A DNA stretch of 64,000 bases from Sphagnum magellanicum (GCA_021904315.1 CM038922.1:10515347-10579346), one strand, 5' to 3'. Counted from the stretch's first letter, positions 24,213 to 34,989 are shown. Translations and numbers: made by a program. The notes: generated by a model not told the origin, from the sequence alone.

Positions 24213-25990
24213 AGCGACATCTTCCAGATGGAGCCGGTTTGTTAGGATACTGTTGGTGGAACCGATTAATTAAGTTTTGGGCATGAATTAGGTTTTCAGC
24301 AGGCTCCCAAGTAGCTTCAGGAGGAGGGTAGCCTCGCCAAAAGACAAGGTACAAGAGCTTTCCACGAATCCTCTTGGAGTCCAGGACCTCCTAAATTTCA
24401 AACTCTTCTTGACCTTCAATTTTGACTAAAGCTAGGGGTTCTCGATGATGTTTTGGGATCCGGTTTTCATGATAGGGCTTAAGCAAGGAGACATGGAAAA
24501 CATTATGGATCTTGAACTGGGGTGGAAGCTCCAACTAGCAAGCCACTAGACTAACAAATTTGGCGATTTTGAAAGGTCCAAGGTGTTTATAATCCAACTT
24601 GGCACATGGGCGAGTGGTAGCAATGTTCTTTTTGAGAAGCCAGACCTTGTCTCCAACCTTGAAGTTTGGATGGTCCTTGCGTTGGCGGTCTGGGTGCTTC
24701 TTTTGCCATTCTTGTGTCAGCTTGAGCTCTGCCATAAGGTCATGTTGAACCTCTCCAAGCCTCTTGGCCCTTTCTTTAGCCAAGGGGTTTACTGAGTCTC
24801 CATGAATTTCAAGGCTGAACCTAGGATGAAAGCCGTAATTGGCAAAAAATAGACTGATATCGGTCGATGCATGCGTTGTGTTGTTATAAGTGAATTTTGC
24901 TTGAGATAGCAAGGCCAACCAGCCGTCCTATTGGTAGCTCACAATGCAACGAAGGTATTGCTCGAGTGTCTGGTTTGTCAGTTCAGTTTGTCCATCTGTC
25001 TTGGGGTGGAAAGTTGAGGATAGCCGAATGTCAACTCCAAGGAACTCGAATAGGCGTCGCCAGAACTTGGATGCAAACTGAGGGCCTCTGTCGGACACAA
25101 TTTCCTCGGGGAGTCCATGCAGCTGGACAATCCCGTCTAGAATTGACTGAACTGTCTCTTTTGCCATGATCGATTTGGAACAAGGGGTGAAATGGGCCAT
25201 TTTGGTGAGATGATCGACCACACTAGTATTGAGTTCTTGGCTTTGATAGTAGGGAGGTCCGTGATGAAATCCATTACAATAGATCCCCAAGGTCAGCTAG
25301 GAATTGGCAGGGGCTGTAGGAGTCCAAACAGGCGATGCCTGGGAGCCTTGGATCAAGCACATGTATCACAAGATTTGACATACTCTCGTAGTAGCCTATT
25401 CATCTTGGGCCACCAATAATTCCTTGACATTAGTTCGTGAGTCCATGCCATTCTGAAGTGACCAACCAGGGTGTTGTCGTGGCATTCTCTCAGGATCTTT
25501 AGGCGTATAGGTCCTTCAGGTACATAAATCAGGTTCTTTCGAAGGAAAAGTTCGTCTTGCTGCTCAAACTGATCCAGATCATCATGATTTGGGTTCCTTG
25601 GTCATTCTTGGAGTTCCTTCTTGATGTTGGTAGCCCAGGTATCTTTCTCAGTTGCCATCTTGATGTCCTTGACAAGGTATGAATCTAGGAGGGTTGATTG
25701 TTGCTACAACTCAAAATCACTCGGGCTTGAGTAAGGTTTGGGTCTGTTGACTGTAGGCCTCATCCCCCGTTCGAAACTCATATTCTGAACGGCGAGATAG
25801 CGTGTCAGCCTTCCCTTGCTAGGTACCGGGCTGATATTGAATCTCAAAGTCGAAATTAGTTAGGAAAATAGACCAGCGTGCACTGGCGACGATTCAAGGT
25901 CCAGGTAGTCGTGAAATACAGGAGATTCTTGTGATCTATCAAAACTTGGACTTGATGTTGAGCTCCGACAAGATACGGTCTCCATTGCTC
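24199..25990 (-). pseudogene. pol: RNase H end, integrase and chromodomain of the chromovirus, broken by stops
   Basis: Minus-strand fragments read, in order: an RNase H tail with 'FDFEIQYQPGT' and 'KADTLSRR'; an HHCC zinc finger ('ECHDNTLVGHFR', then 'CDTCA'); an integrase core with the first Asp in 'SIVMDFITDLP', the second in 'VSDRGPQFASKFW' and the Glu in 'KTDGQTELTNQ', so the D,D,E triad is present; 'IHNVFHVSLLKPYH'; and a chromodomain ('LYLVFWRGYPPPEATWEPAENL') ending near 24199. In-frame stops lie near 25300, 24925, 24532 and 24390, plus a frame change near 25215. The chromodomain suggests that the active ancestor integrated into marked heterochromatin, which is family knowledge. Confidence 0.9.
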
Positions 25991-26029
25991 GAATGTCGTG
26001 ATGATTGCCAGGAGTTCCTTATTGTAGAC

Positions 26030-27529
26030 CTAGTAGTTGATTTCGGCACTAGTAAGCTTCCGTGAATAGAAAGCAACCGGATGCAACAACCCATCTATTC
26101 CAAATTGAAAGAGGATAGCTCCCAAGGCAAAATCCAAAGTGTTTGTTTCCACAATGAATGGCTTGGCAGGGTCGGGATGTATCAGGACTGGTGTAGAGGT
26201 GAATGCCATCTTAAGAGTATCAAAAGCAACCTGGGTCATTGGATTCCACGAGAAGGGCTTGTCCTTGCAAGTCAGGGCTATTAGCGGTGGTGTGATCTTG
26301 GAATAGCCTTTGATAAATCGATGATAGAAATTGGCAAACCCCAAGAAGCATTGAACATCCTTGACCGAGGATGGAGTAGCCCAACACTGGATGGTCTCGA
26401 CCTTTGACTTGTCCATGAAAATGCCATCTAGAGAGATCACGTAGCCAAGGAACGCCACTGAAGACTTGTCAAATTCACATTTTTCCAGCTTGGCGTATAA
26501 GCCATGCTCTCGTAGCGTCGCCAGCACCAATCGTACATGTTTGTCGTGGTCTTCCTGGTTCTTGGAAAAGATTAAAATGTCATCCAAATAGACCACGACA
26601 CATTCGTCCATGTACTCCCAGAAGATATCATTCATCAGATGCTGAAAGACTGTGGGTGCGTTGGTGAGGCCAAAGGGCATCACCGTGTATTCGAAATGGC
26701 CGTAGCATGTGCGGAAGGCTATCTTCCACTCATCACCGAGGTGAATCCTAAGCAAGTTGTAGGCTCCACGAAGGTCAAGCTCGGTGAAGATCTTCCTGGT
26801 ACATAGCCGATCTAAGAGGCCTGAAATCAAAGGCAAGGGATATCGATTTTTTTTTGTTATCTTGTTTAGTCCACGATAATCCACACAGAGTCGGAGGGAG
26901 CCATCCTTTTTCTTGACAAATAGAATTGGGGCGCCAGCTAGAGACTTGGAATGCTGGACGAACCCCTTGGCAAGGTTTCTAGTAAAGTAATCACGCAGGG
27001 CTTGGAGTTCCGGTTCTGATAGTCCATAGATAGGACCAAAGGGTGGTGAGTGTCCTTCCTCTAGATCAATCGGGCAGTCGTATGGACGATGTTCGAGGAA
27101 CTGATCAACCTTATTCTTTTCAAAGACATCAACAAAGTCCTTGTACTTCTCGGGGAGTTTGACAAGTTTTGGTTCTGATTGGGGGTTTTTGTTGTTGGCT
27201 GGGTTGACATGGATGGCAAAGACTTGAAGATTCTTAGTAGCTTGATAGAAAGGTACTGTTCCATCAAAGAAGATTCGGATAGGGTTGGTTTTCTGGGCAG
27301 GATTCTCGACAGGATTCTCGACAGGATTCTTAACAGGACAAGGTTTGGTTCTAGCCACCGGGGGGTTCTTGATTGCAGGACTTGACAAGACTGGAATTCG
27401 TTCCGACCCTCTTTGGGTTCTTGACCACAGGGTTTTTGGTAGGACTTGACAAGGTGTTTTTCTGGGCTTGGGGTTCTTGAGAGGTGCACCGTTGTGTGCT
27501 AAAGGTGAGGGTTCTAGATCGCCAATCAA
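26030..27529 (-). CDS. pol: Reverse transcriptase (open frame) of the chromovirus
   Basis: A continuous frame of about 499 codons. A repeat-like linker ('NPVENPVENPAQK') is followed by 'LPEKYKDFVDVFEKNKVDQFLEHRP' and the full polymerase: 'GAPILFVKKKDGSLRLCVDYRGLN', 'DLRGAYNLLRI', 'MPFGLTNAPTVFQHLMND', the catalytic 'VVVYLDDILIFSK', then 'FLGYVIS', 'FLGFANFYHRFIKGYS' and the RNase H start 'VETNTLDFALGAILFQ'. All catalytic Asp residues are visible. It is a slice of a larger polyprotein: the upstream protease is in another frame (shift between about 27530 and 27360), and the RNase H continues past a stop at its end. The first residue is not a true initiator. Confidence 0.93.
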   Translation of the reverse strand: MIGDLEPSPLAHNGAPLKNPKPRKTPCQVLPKTLWSRTQRGSERIPVLSSPAIKNPPVARTKPCPVKNPVENPVENPAQKTNPIRIFFDGTVPFYQATKNLQVFAIHVNPANNKNPQSEPKLVKLPEKYKDFVDVFEKNKVDQFLEHRPYDCPIDLEEGHSPPFGPIYGLSEPELQALRDYFTRNLAKGFVQHSKSLAGAPILFVKKKDGSLRLCVDYRGLNKITKKNRYPLPLISGLLDRLCTRKIFTELDLRGAYNLLRIHLGDEWKIAFRTCYGHFEYTVMPFGLTNAPTVFQHLMNDIFWEYMDECVVVYLDDILIFSKNQEDHDKHVRLVLATLREHGLYAKLEKCEFDKSSVAFLGYVISLDGIFMDKSKVETIQCWATPSSVKDVQCFLGFANFYHRFIKGYSKITPPLIALTCKDKPFSWNPMTQVAFDTLKMAFTSTPVLIHPDPAKPFIVETNTLDFALGAILFQFGIDGLLHPVAFYSRKLTSAEINY

Positions 27530-28040
27530 TGATAGGGTTGTGCGCTTTTAGCCAAGGCAGACCAAGGATGACGGGATGGTGAAGGGTTGAGATGATGTTG
27601 AAAATAAATTTTTTCGCGTGCTTACTGATACAGAGTTCCAGAGGGGTTGTCTCATGTGTGATTGCACCAAAAGCAATGGTTCTCCCATCAATAACCTCCA
27701 CCAGAACAGGGGTTGCCTTCTTGACCACAGGAATGTTGTGTTGGGCGACAAATGTTTGGTCGATGAAAGAAGAGGTGGCGCCGGAATCCACCAATGCTGA
27801 CACTTGTGGTATTTCTTCTGGAATACGAATGATGTCCACATGCTGAGTGAAGCTAGGATTGGGACCAACGGCTAAACAGGAGCCTTTGCAAAGGTGGTGC
27901 CGGGTGAGATCCAGTCGCACGGGTCTTACTATGACTAGATGTTTTTGTTTTCCAATACTTGGGGAGTTTCCACAGCTTGCACTTGAAGTTTGACAAGCTT
28001 TTGAGGGCACTGGCGAGCTATGTGCACAGTAGAGGCACAA
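27351..28040 (-). pseudogene. Gag zinc-knuckle end and aspartic protease of the chromovirus
   Basis: The frame contains a half zinc knuckle ('CLYC'), then the retropepsin active site 'VSALVDSGATSSFIDQTFV', a conserved 'PVILGLPWLKAHNPIIDW' flap/C-terminal region, and a Lys/Pro/Gln-rich linker. The His and last Cys of the knuckle ('HIARQCPQK') are readable only in another frame, so there are compensating shifts near 28020-27930. A further shift separates this frame from the reverse transcriptase. The active-site triad DSG is intact, but the polyprotein as a whole is not. Confidence 0.85.
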
Positions 28041-28889
28041 GTTGTTTGTTTATCGGCGAAGTTTCTCGGCCTCTGTCAAAGGTTTGAACTTGGTTGTGTC
28101 AATCTGCATCGGGGCATGTCCGAAAGAGGCAGGTTAGGCAACTATTGTTGTTTGGGGAACTAAGGGGAGTGTAGTAGGGCGACTATTCCAAAGCTAGGCG
28201 TTGGAGGTGACTTTCTTTTCCTGGCGATGTTCAAACAGACGATTGTCGCACCAAATTGCCTGGGTGATGGCTTCACTGAAGGAAGAAGGGTTTGCGAATG
28301 TTAGCAAAAGATCTTGAACATCGTCACGAAGCCCACAACGAAACTGATCAATCAAGGCAGCTTCTCCCCAGTTGACGTCGCAGGCAAGCTGCCTGATTTC
28401 TGAGGCGTAGACGGTGGCCGAACGTGTCCCTTGCTGGAGTCGACGCAGCTTGTTGGCTGAAGTCCTGGCCTTGTCACTGTCCCCAAACACTGCTTCAAAT
28501 TCCGCCATAAAGGCGTTGAAATTTTGTAGGAGAGGGGATGATGTTTCCAGGATGGGAGCAAACCATGCTGTAGTTGTCCCAGTGAGTAGGGTTCCAACAA
28601 ATCCTACACGAGTGGTCTCATCTAAATAGTGACGAGGGTGTAGTTGAATGATCAGGCGTACATGGCTAACAAAGCCTCGAAATTTGGGGCGTGTTCCGTC
28701 GAACTTTTTTGGCAAGCTGATCTTGGGCTCTGGGGCGACCATTGCAAGGGCAACGGGTATTGGGGCAGGAGGTTGTGGCTGATCTTGCATGCGGTTCACT
28801 GAGTCTCTAAATGTGGCATTTTCTTGTTGAAAGTGCTGAAGGGCAGCGAGGATTTGATTGAGGTCAATGTTTGATTCCGAGTTATCCAT
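28041..28889 (-). pseudogene. gag: Gag of the chromovirus
   Basis: A true ATG at 28889 starts 'MDNSESNIDLNQILAALQHFQQ', followed by a retrotransposon-gag domain: 'KKFDGTRPKFRGFVSHVRLIIQ', 'FVGTLLTGTTTAWFAPIL', 'FEAVFGDSDKARTSANKLRRLQQGTRSATVYASEIRQLA', and 'LIDQFRCGLRDDVQDLLL'. The first 231 codons are open. Two or three stops (near 28194, 28135 and 28057) precede the zinc knuckle around 28030. The N-terminal Gln-rich segment looks coiled. Gag would form the virus-like particle; here it is truncated. Confidence 0.9.
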
Positions 28890-28899
28890 GGTGGTAGTT

Positions 28900-29545
28900 A
28901 TCGATGATAACGATGAGGTTGAAGGTTGTAGGGAGGCTTGAGGTCCAACAAGAGTCTTGTTATGGTGCTACTGCACTCGGTTCTGACGTGATTTCTGCCT
29001 CTGGATTCGATGCAAACGGTGGTGGTTCCGAACTGAAGCAACAAAAATCTCAAGAAAATGGGTATGATCCCGTCTAGAATTCGGATGTGGCAGCGCTTGA
29101 AACTGTAGCAAGCTAAAAGAACGCAACTTCTACAAATGTCGATCTTCAGATTCCTGCAAAAATCGATGGAGGAGCAATGGGCAAGTTTAATCTTCCAGCG
29201 CCCGTGAAAATTACTATAGTTAGCAATTCCAACTCTGCAGAAGCTAAAAAAGAAAAAGATGTGATTTAGCTTGGCACTGGCACAAATGGATTTCTATGGC
29301 AGGCTAGTGGAGATGCATCTGGCAAGCCACAAGAATAAGCAAAAGTAAGTCAGACGCTGATCACTAGGCTGTAGAAGATCGTGAAGAACAACAACAATTG
29401 GCACATAAGAAAGAGGGCATGATGGCGAGGATGATGGAAAAACTGCCAAGACATCTGCACCACCATCGCAACAACAACAACAAAACTGTTATAGATCCTG
29501 TTGCTACTAGTGTTGACAACGGCAACAAGGCTATTGATTCTGAAT
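28900..29545 (+). pseudogene. Antisense reading frame of unknown origin in the chromovirus leader
   Basis: On the strand opposite to gag-pol, between the gag start and the 5' LTR, a plus-strand frame reads coherent protein-like sequence: 'GATALGSDVISASGFDANGG' then, past a stop, 'VDLQIPAKIDGGAMGKFNLP', 'PVKITIVSNSNSAEAKKEKD', and after a one-base shift near 29368 'EDREEQQQLAHKKEGMMARM' with His/Asn runs. Five or so in-frame stops interrupt it. I do not recognise the family. It could be a captured host gene fragment, an antisense accessory ORF as in some plant LTR elements, or chance in a biased composition. Confidence 0.4.
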
Positions 29546-29566
29546 AGAAGAAGGAGCAGACCAAAC

Positions 29567-30031
29567 TGTTATGGACCGGACTAGTGCGAAGCAAGGCAAG
29601 GAAACATGGCTACAACTAAGCAGGGAAATACAAGACAAGACAAGACAAAATAGGACAATACTGAAGGACTAAGAGCTCTATTGATCCATCAACTGGTGTT
29701 GGTCTGCTGGAGGGCTGTCCCCCAGACCATCTCCTTTTATAACCCTGAACCATCCTATCTTGAGATGTCGAGACGTGGCTGCATTGCTGCACTACCGAGA
29801 TGTGGCTGCATTGCTGCACTGCCGAGACGTGGCTGCACTGTTGCATTTTGGAGACGTGGCTGCACTGTTGCACTACCGAGATGTGGCTGCACTGCTGCAT
29901 TTCAGAGACGTGGCTGCACTGTTGCATTTCAGAGACGTGGCTGCACTGCTGCACTGTTGCAACGCTGAGACATGGTAGCATTGTTGAATCTATGTACCCT
30001 ACTTTTGTGTTGTCGGATCCAAGCCATGACA
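29567..30031 (-). repeat. 5' LTR of the chromovirus
   Basis: Bounded by TGTTATGG and CCATGACA. On the minus strand it reads TGTCATGG...CCATAACA. A TATA-box-like TATAAAAG lies on the minus strand at 29734-29741 and would drive the element. It holds about seven 27-bp GAGACGTGGCTGCACTGNTG units (29770-29960). No match to the common Met-tRNA primer site is visible just inside it (about 29545-29566 on the minus strand), which is odd for this family. Confidence 0.92.
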
Positions 30032-30600
30032 GTTATCTCATCTTCTAAAATATGTAGACAAATGAGATTCACAATTATAGCAGGTTTTGTTTGGATACTA
30101 ATGTCGGATGTAAGCCCACACTAAATTTTCACCTTTTATGATCATGACTAGATGAATGCCTAAGGTAAAGGTGGACAATTATCTAGGTTTACTTACATGA
30201 GAGATTAATGATAATATTGGAATGGAGAAGATGGCAAAACATGTTATTGCCAAGATGGAGTTGATTGTTGGCATGCACTTTAACATTCTTGGGTATGTGG
30301 ACAAGGTGCAACAAATTTTTAAAAAAAAATGTATGTTCTAAGAAAAGGGAAATAGATGTTTCCAAGTTTTGTTGCAAGAAAAGACATGGTGAAAATGAAA
30401 AAGCCAGGAAAGAAAAAGGCTTAGAAGCAAATTGGGAAGGACCATACTTGTTTGTAGGGTATGTTGATTAAAAGGAACTAATTGAGTCTCATGAAGGAGG
30501 ACGCACATGCATTATCAAGGGGTGTGATGAAAATCAATAGCAACGGCCATTAAGGGATGTTCAATTATTTTATCTTGCAATGTGATTTGATGGAAACTAC
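30032..30600 (+). pseudogene. Degenerate integrase, C-terminal part, of the old gypsy element
   Basis: Sequence resumes after the chromovirus with the second GTTAT. Fragments such as 'MEKMAKHVIAKMELIVGMHFNILG' are followed by 'KARKEKGLEANWEGPYLFVGYVD', which matches the usual C-terminal integrase pattern of a Lys-rich stretch and then N/K-W-E-G-P-Y/F. The region ends about 40-80 bp before the right LTR. The purine-rich AAGATGGGAATGG near 30619 may be the polypurine tract. Multiple stops are present. Continuity with 23175-23784 shows that the chromovirus arrived later. Confidence 0.75.
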
Positions 30601-30637
30601 AAGGTTGTAACTAAATCAAGATGGGAATGGTTACATA

Positions 30638-31358
30638 TGTGACCTAAAGGCATATCTTGTGTATTGTATGACATAATTAGGGTTTTTTTTTTGGTGCTTT
30701 ATTGCATGGTGATGTGACCATCACCTTTTGGTAGTTTGTCTTTGAAGAAGAGAGGCGATGGCATCTAGCAATGATTATGCTTTTACTTCTTTTCTTCAAT
30801 TTCTAGTTTGTGGTTGAGTGTTGCATTGGCTGATAAGCTTTGTGAGGATTTGTTGGATGAAGGCGTTGTATGGTGCAAATGCAAGTTGATGGATGGAGAT
30901 AAGGGAGAGAGAGAGTAAGGATTTAAGGGAGTAGCATTCTTGGCAAAGGAAGCTAAGTATTTTGTGAAAATTGATGTTTTTTTGGGTTGTTCTATTCTCA
31001 ACAAGATGAAGGCCATATGCCAATTTTACTTTCCACGGCGTAAACAGTTTTCTTTGAAGTCATAGAGCAGAATAATGTATGCGATGCATTGTGTTTTCCT
31101 TAACTTGAAATCAGAGGTGGTGGAAAGGATGACAGTGTTTAGGTTCATAAGTCTTACAAGTCCAATGTGCACAAGTTTGGGAAAATTCTTCTCTAATGCG
31201 GGATAATGGAATAAGGGTCCCTGGGTTTGGAGTGTGTGTGTTAATTCCTGAAAGTCTGTTTCCAAGATACTATCAATAAAACTTGTCAATTGTATGAATA
31301 AGTTGTGTGTATGAGAGACAATGCAAGTTATGTGGTGGCCAAAACTTCTTTGCCCCCA
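30638..31358 (+). repeat. Right (3') LTR of the old Ty3/gypsy element
   Basis: Starts TGTGACCTAAAGG and ends near CCCCCA, in direct repeat with 14504-15388. A deletion of about 150 bp after ATAAGGGTCCCTGGGTTTGG removes sequence still present on the left (15086-15255). Short open frames on the minus strand here occur at matching places in both LTRs and are not genes. Confidence 0.85.
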
Positions 31359-31366
31359 ATTTTGGT

Positions 31367-32714
31367 TACACCGGAACCTCTCTAATTAATGGTCTAGAAC
31401 CGGTTCTTGATCAAATTCAAGAACCACCCAGCACTCGTTGGAACAAGGAACCCCACACATGTGATCATATGCTTATTCCATGGTGTCTGGGCTTCATTGT
31501 ACAACCACAACTTCATGTGAGACTGTCCTACTATAGTTCGGGCACACGTCCATGAGGCATGCACACCTGACAACAGTGTTGAAGCTCATTAATATGCTTA
31601 AAAATATAGAGAGTAGGTTTCCACGTCGACGAAACTCTTGGCTCGCCCTAGCTAATTAGTTGAAAGATAGGTGCCTATCCTGAGTAGGGTTCTTCATGTT
31701 TAAGAAAACTATTATATAGCCCAGGATTGAAGTATTGAATATTTCCGGGTATACTAAATAGGTTTTGTATATACATAATATATACCTGATCCGAGTAGAG
31801 GTGTGTGGCAGACACCCATCAGAGTCTTGGGATACTACAGGGAAATAATGGATCAGAAGAAGGCCCAATGTTATATTGCTTGGTATTAAATTTGAAGTCC
31901 TTTGACTACCACCTCTCTGTCTGTGGGAGATTTCATTTCAGAGGATCGGTGGCAGACTCCCCGTCAGACTAATGGGCTACAACCACAAGGAGATAATGGA
32001 AGTAGTAGGCGCACCACTGTTCAGACAAATACTGGGCACATTTAATTAGGTCCCACTAAAGTATTCAATATTTAATATTTAACTAATCCCTTAATTGAAC
32101 CCAATCCTTAGTCTGCTCAACAAAATCATTCCTAGTCTACACCGAATTCAGTGATCAATCAATATGATTGGGGGCTCTGGAACATGATTTCTTCCGATCC
32201 TCCATAGTGACCCAGATTTTATGGCTTTGCTCTTCTGGCTCAGATTTGGGTCCTCTCTCTATGTTCCTTCTTTTCTTTTCCCCCTTTGCTGGGTGTTTGT
32301 TTAATGAAGTTTGGCAGGGTTTCAACATGCGATTACATGTTTGATTAATAGTCTTGTGAGGTAGTAGATCCTCTAGAGTCTAGAGACTACCTAATAGGTA
32401 GTACCTTCTTGTAGCAGGTGGTGGATAATATCAGAACTTTAAAGAAGCAAATCTGTAAATGCAACAACACTTACTCATTCCTAAAATTCTGGATTTGTTT
32501 ATTTGAGTTTGATTTGTTGGCGGTGGTTAGGAGCTGTGCATTCCCAAGGGACGCCCAAAACTTGGGCCAAACTCACACAACAGCCATCAACCTGTTCTCT
32601 TATGTATGGGATGATGGGTGCACAACATAGTGATTTGTCTTTGCTTGACAATCCCCTGTGTAACCATGGTTCACAAAGCAAATTAAAATGCATGGCCCTT
32701 GTGCTTTCATTTAG
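31367..32714. other. Flank of the old element; no gene seen
   Basis: Begins with AACC-rich sequence like that at 13652-14503, consistent with the old element having inserted into such a block. A diverged direct repeat of about 55 bp (GTGGCAGACNCCCNTCAGA) occurs near 31805 and 31948. No coding region is supported. Confidence 0.45.
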
Positions 32715-33540
32715 AGGGCCAGAGTGAACCAGCCCCCATGGCTGCACCAGTTGGCCATTCTGTCCATAGGAGGGGCTGTGTTTTCCATCTGCCTCTTTAC
32801 CCTATGTTAATCGACATTCTGTTATAGTCAATCTTTTTTGCTTGCTGACGTTTGATCATTTTGTTTTGTTCTTAATTTTTTCCCAACCCTGACCTCCATG
32901 CTACCCTCCCACCTAGCTACCCTACTGACTTACATCTTAGCCCTGCCTATGAACTAACAACTAATCCTGTATTTATCTTTTATATTTTGATAAAACATAT
33001 ATTTATTCCAGGCTAAACTTTTATCTCTTGGCAAAACTCCTATATCTTTTTGACTAAAATTTTATATTTTGGTAAAAATTTTATCTGTTTTTGGCTAAAT
33101 TTTTATCTCTTGGCAAAACTCTTATCATTTTTTGGTTATATTTCTATTTCTTGGGAAAACTTTTATCTCTTCTTGACTAAACTTCTATTTCTTACCAAAA
33201 CCTATATCTTTTATTAGTTAAATGTATATATCTTTTTGGCTAAACTTTTATTTCTTAGCAAAACTTGTATCTCTTATTGGCTAAACTTCTATCTCTTGAC
33301 AAAAGCCATATTTCTTTTTGGCTAAACTTTTATTTCTTCTTGACTAAACTTTTATCTCTTGGCAAAATTTATATCTCTTCTTAGTTAAACTTTTATATCT
33401 TCTTGGTGAAATTTTTATCTCTTGGCAAAACCTCTATCTTTTCTTCATTAAACTTTAATCTCTTAGCAAAACCTATATCTCTTCTTGGCTACACTTTTAT
33501 CTTTTGGCTAAATTTATTTCTCTTTCTACGATTTTATTTC
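32715..33540 (+). repeat. Dispersed repeat: hAT-MITE-like head and TTTATCTCTTGGC minisatellite
   Basis: GGGCCAGAGTGAACCAGC followed by TGCACCAGTTGGCC and TCCATAGGA (32717-32790) is nearly repeated at 59162-59220. Downstream, about 32985-33530 is a degenerate array of 35-40-bp units of the form TTTTATCTCTTGGCAAAAC alternating with TTGGCTAAAC. The same head-plus-array arrangement recurs at 59160-59620, so the two parts belong to one repeat family. Confidence 0.75.
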
Positions 33541-34989
33541 CTTTTTATTTTTATAAAATATTTTATTCCTTTTTTTTTCAAAATCATGATTTTAATTTCT
33601 TTAATTTTCTTTTAATTATAACAAAATTCAAAACTATCATTGTATTTTTTTCATCATTAACAACGGATATTTTATGCGCAACATTGGGTATTGCCTGAAA
33701 CATAAAAAATTCAACCAAGATTTTATGTTTCAAATGCAACTATTGCATAGTTTTTTTTCATTTTTTCATTTTTAAAGTATTTTTCATCAAAATGGCAAAA
33801 CTATGGTTGAGGGTATTGCATACATTGAACCAATCGTAATGTGATGAGACTTGAATGATAATGAACCAAGTTTCCATAATACCCTCATGTTGAGATGGGG
33901 CACCTATTACAAAATTGAAATGCAAATAACCCAAGTCCTTGCAATTCCCATATCATTTTTGTTACCAATTATATTTAGGTCATAGAAAGGTTGGAAAATG
34001 CAAGTATTGAAAATACTTTATCATCCACCACCTAGGTTAGGGCAACTAGAAAGTTCAAGAAGCTACAATACCCACATTGTCAATATCTAATACAAATGTC
34101 CAAATCTAGGTCAATGTAATTCCTACATAATCAATTGCATCAACCTTAAATTATGTAAACATTTGAACTAATGGAACTTGAACCCTCATCTAGAAACTAA
34201 TTAATTTTGTACGAATGACCAAAAAACCTTTAACCTAAATTGTAAATTTTTTTTGCATAAACCATAAATTATGTATGCATTATAACCTAATGGATGCATA
34301 GGCTTTTAAATTTGAAAAAATGAATAGACCTATACAAATGAATCATAAAATGTTGAGTTAAAACCTTTTTATGCAACAAAGAATCCCTACATTGACCTTC
34401 AATTGAATAAACACATAAATTCGTTGCATAGCTTTAATGCTAAAATTTAACAATTTTTTGACAACTAAGTGTTAAACCTAATTTTGGAATTATTTTTGCA
34501 TAACCCTAGATTGTGTACAAACTATAAAGATTGGACATATAATTGTAATATGATATTCTAATCATTCATTACCATGACTCATCAATAATATATATGACTT
34601 ATCTTATACTTGATTTTTTCTTTTTGATTTTTTTGTTTTGATTAATGACTTTTGGGATTGTATACTTGACTTTTTAACTCCTTTAGGAATAGGGTTTAGG
34701 CTTGAAGGATACTAGGGTATAAGGTTGTTATTTTAGGGTTTCATTTTACAAGAACATTTTAGTTTTTGCACTAAACATTTGAACTTTTGCATTTTAAGGT
34801 TTGATAGTTATTCTAAGTTATGTCAGGTTAGGCTTATGTTAGCCTAGGTGGACCAAGGTCGGCTTAGGTAGCATAGTTTAGTCTATGTATGCCTACATTA
34901 AACTATATAAACCTAGGATAACCTAGGTTTTCCAAGCTAGGGTAGGCTAAGCCTAGCTTAATAAAGGTTATTGGCTTTTCGATTTAAGT
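33541..34989. other. AT-rich spacer, no gene seen
   Basis: AT-rich noncoding DNA. About 34800-34960 has a cluster of CCTAGG/GCCTA words that continues into the CACTA-like segment to the right. The left end of that element could lie in here, but no CACTAC terminus was found. Confidence 0.4.

Larger units (their letters stand above)
23780..30036 (-). mobile_element. Chromodomain Ty3/gypsy element (chromovirus) nested in the older element
   Basis: The element is 23785-30031 on the minus strand. Direct LTRs (23785-24198, 414 bp; 29567-30031, 465 bp) have TG...CA ends. An exact 5-bp target duplication GTTAT flanks it (23780-23784 and 30032-30036). Going leftward from the right LTR the order is leader, gag, protease, reverse transcriptase/RNase H, integrase, chromodomain, polypurine tract. 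The reverse transcriptase frame is open; gag, protease, RNase H and integrase are broken by stops and a few shifts. Pol wording ('YDCPIDLEEG', 'PFGPIYGLS') resembles the Tcn1-type chromoviruses of fungi and early land plants, which is inference from recall. Confidence 0.95.
14504..31366 (+). mobile_element. Old Ty3/gypsy LTR retrotransposon hosting two nested insertions
   Basis: Direct LTRs (about 14504-15388 and 30638-31358), a tRNA-Met-type primer site just inside the left LTR, and degenerate gag, protease, reverse transcriptase, RNase H and integrase remnants in Ty3/gypsy order define a plus-strand element. Without the CACTA (17073-19287) and chromovirus (23785-30031) insertions it would be about 8.4 kb. 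Every coding domain has stops or shifts, so it is dead. Integrase-core wording around 'WCEAKAI' resembles non-chromoviral (Tat/Athila-like) plant elements. Its own target duplication was not identified with confidence. Confidence 0.85.

Noticed and set aside
24012-24245. Cys/Trp/His-rich repetitive 'protein' in the LTR (also 29616-30048 on both strands)
   Set aside because: Entirely explained by the 27-bp LTR repeat, whose length keeps frames open; not a metal-binding protein gene.
28900-29545. Antisense frame as an envelope gene
   Set aside because: No signal peptide or membrane segment and wrong strand and position for an env gene; nothing supports it.
29770-29960. Regular repeats resembling a CRISPR array
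   Set aside because: Units are contiguous with no unique spacers, lie in an LTR, and the genome is a plant's.
30783-31289. Short minus-strand frames inside the right LTR (also in the left LTR near 14661-15110)
   Set aside because: Present because both LTRs share the same sequence; they differ by shifts and stops and have no domain.
14496-31377. GGAAC on both sides as the old element's target duplication
   Set aside because: The right GGAAC starts about 15 bp past the end of LTR homology, and the AACC-rich flanks make a chance match likely.
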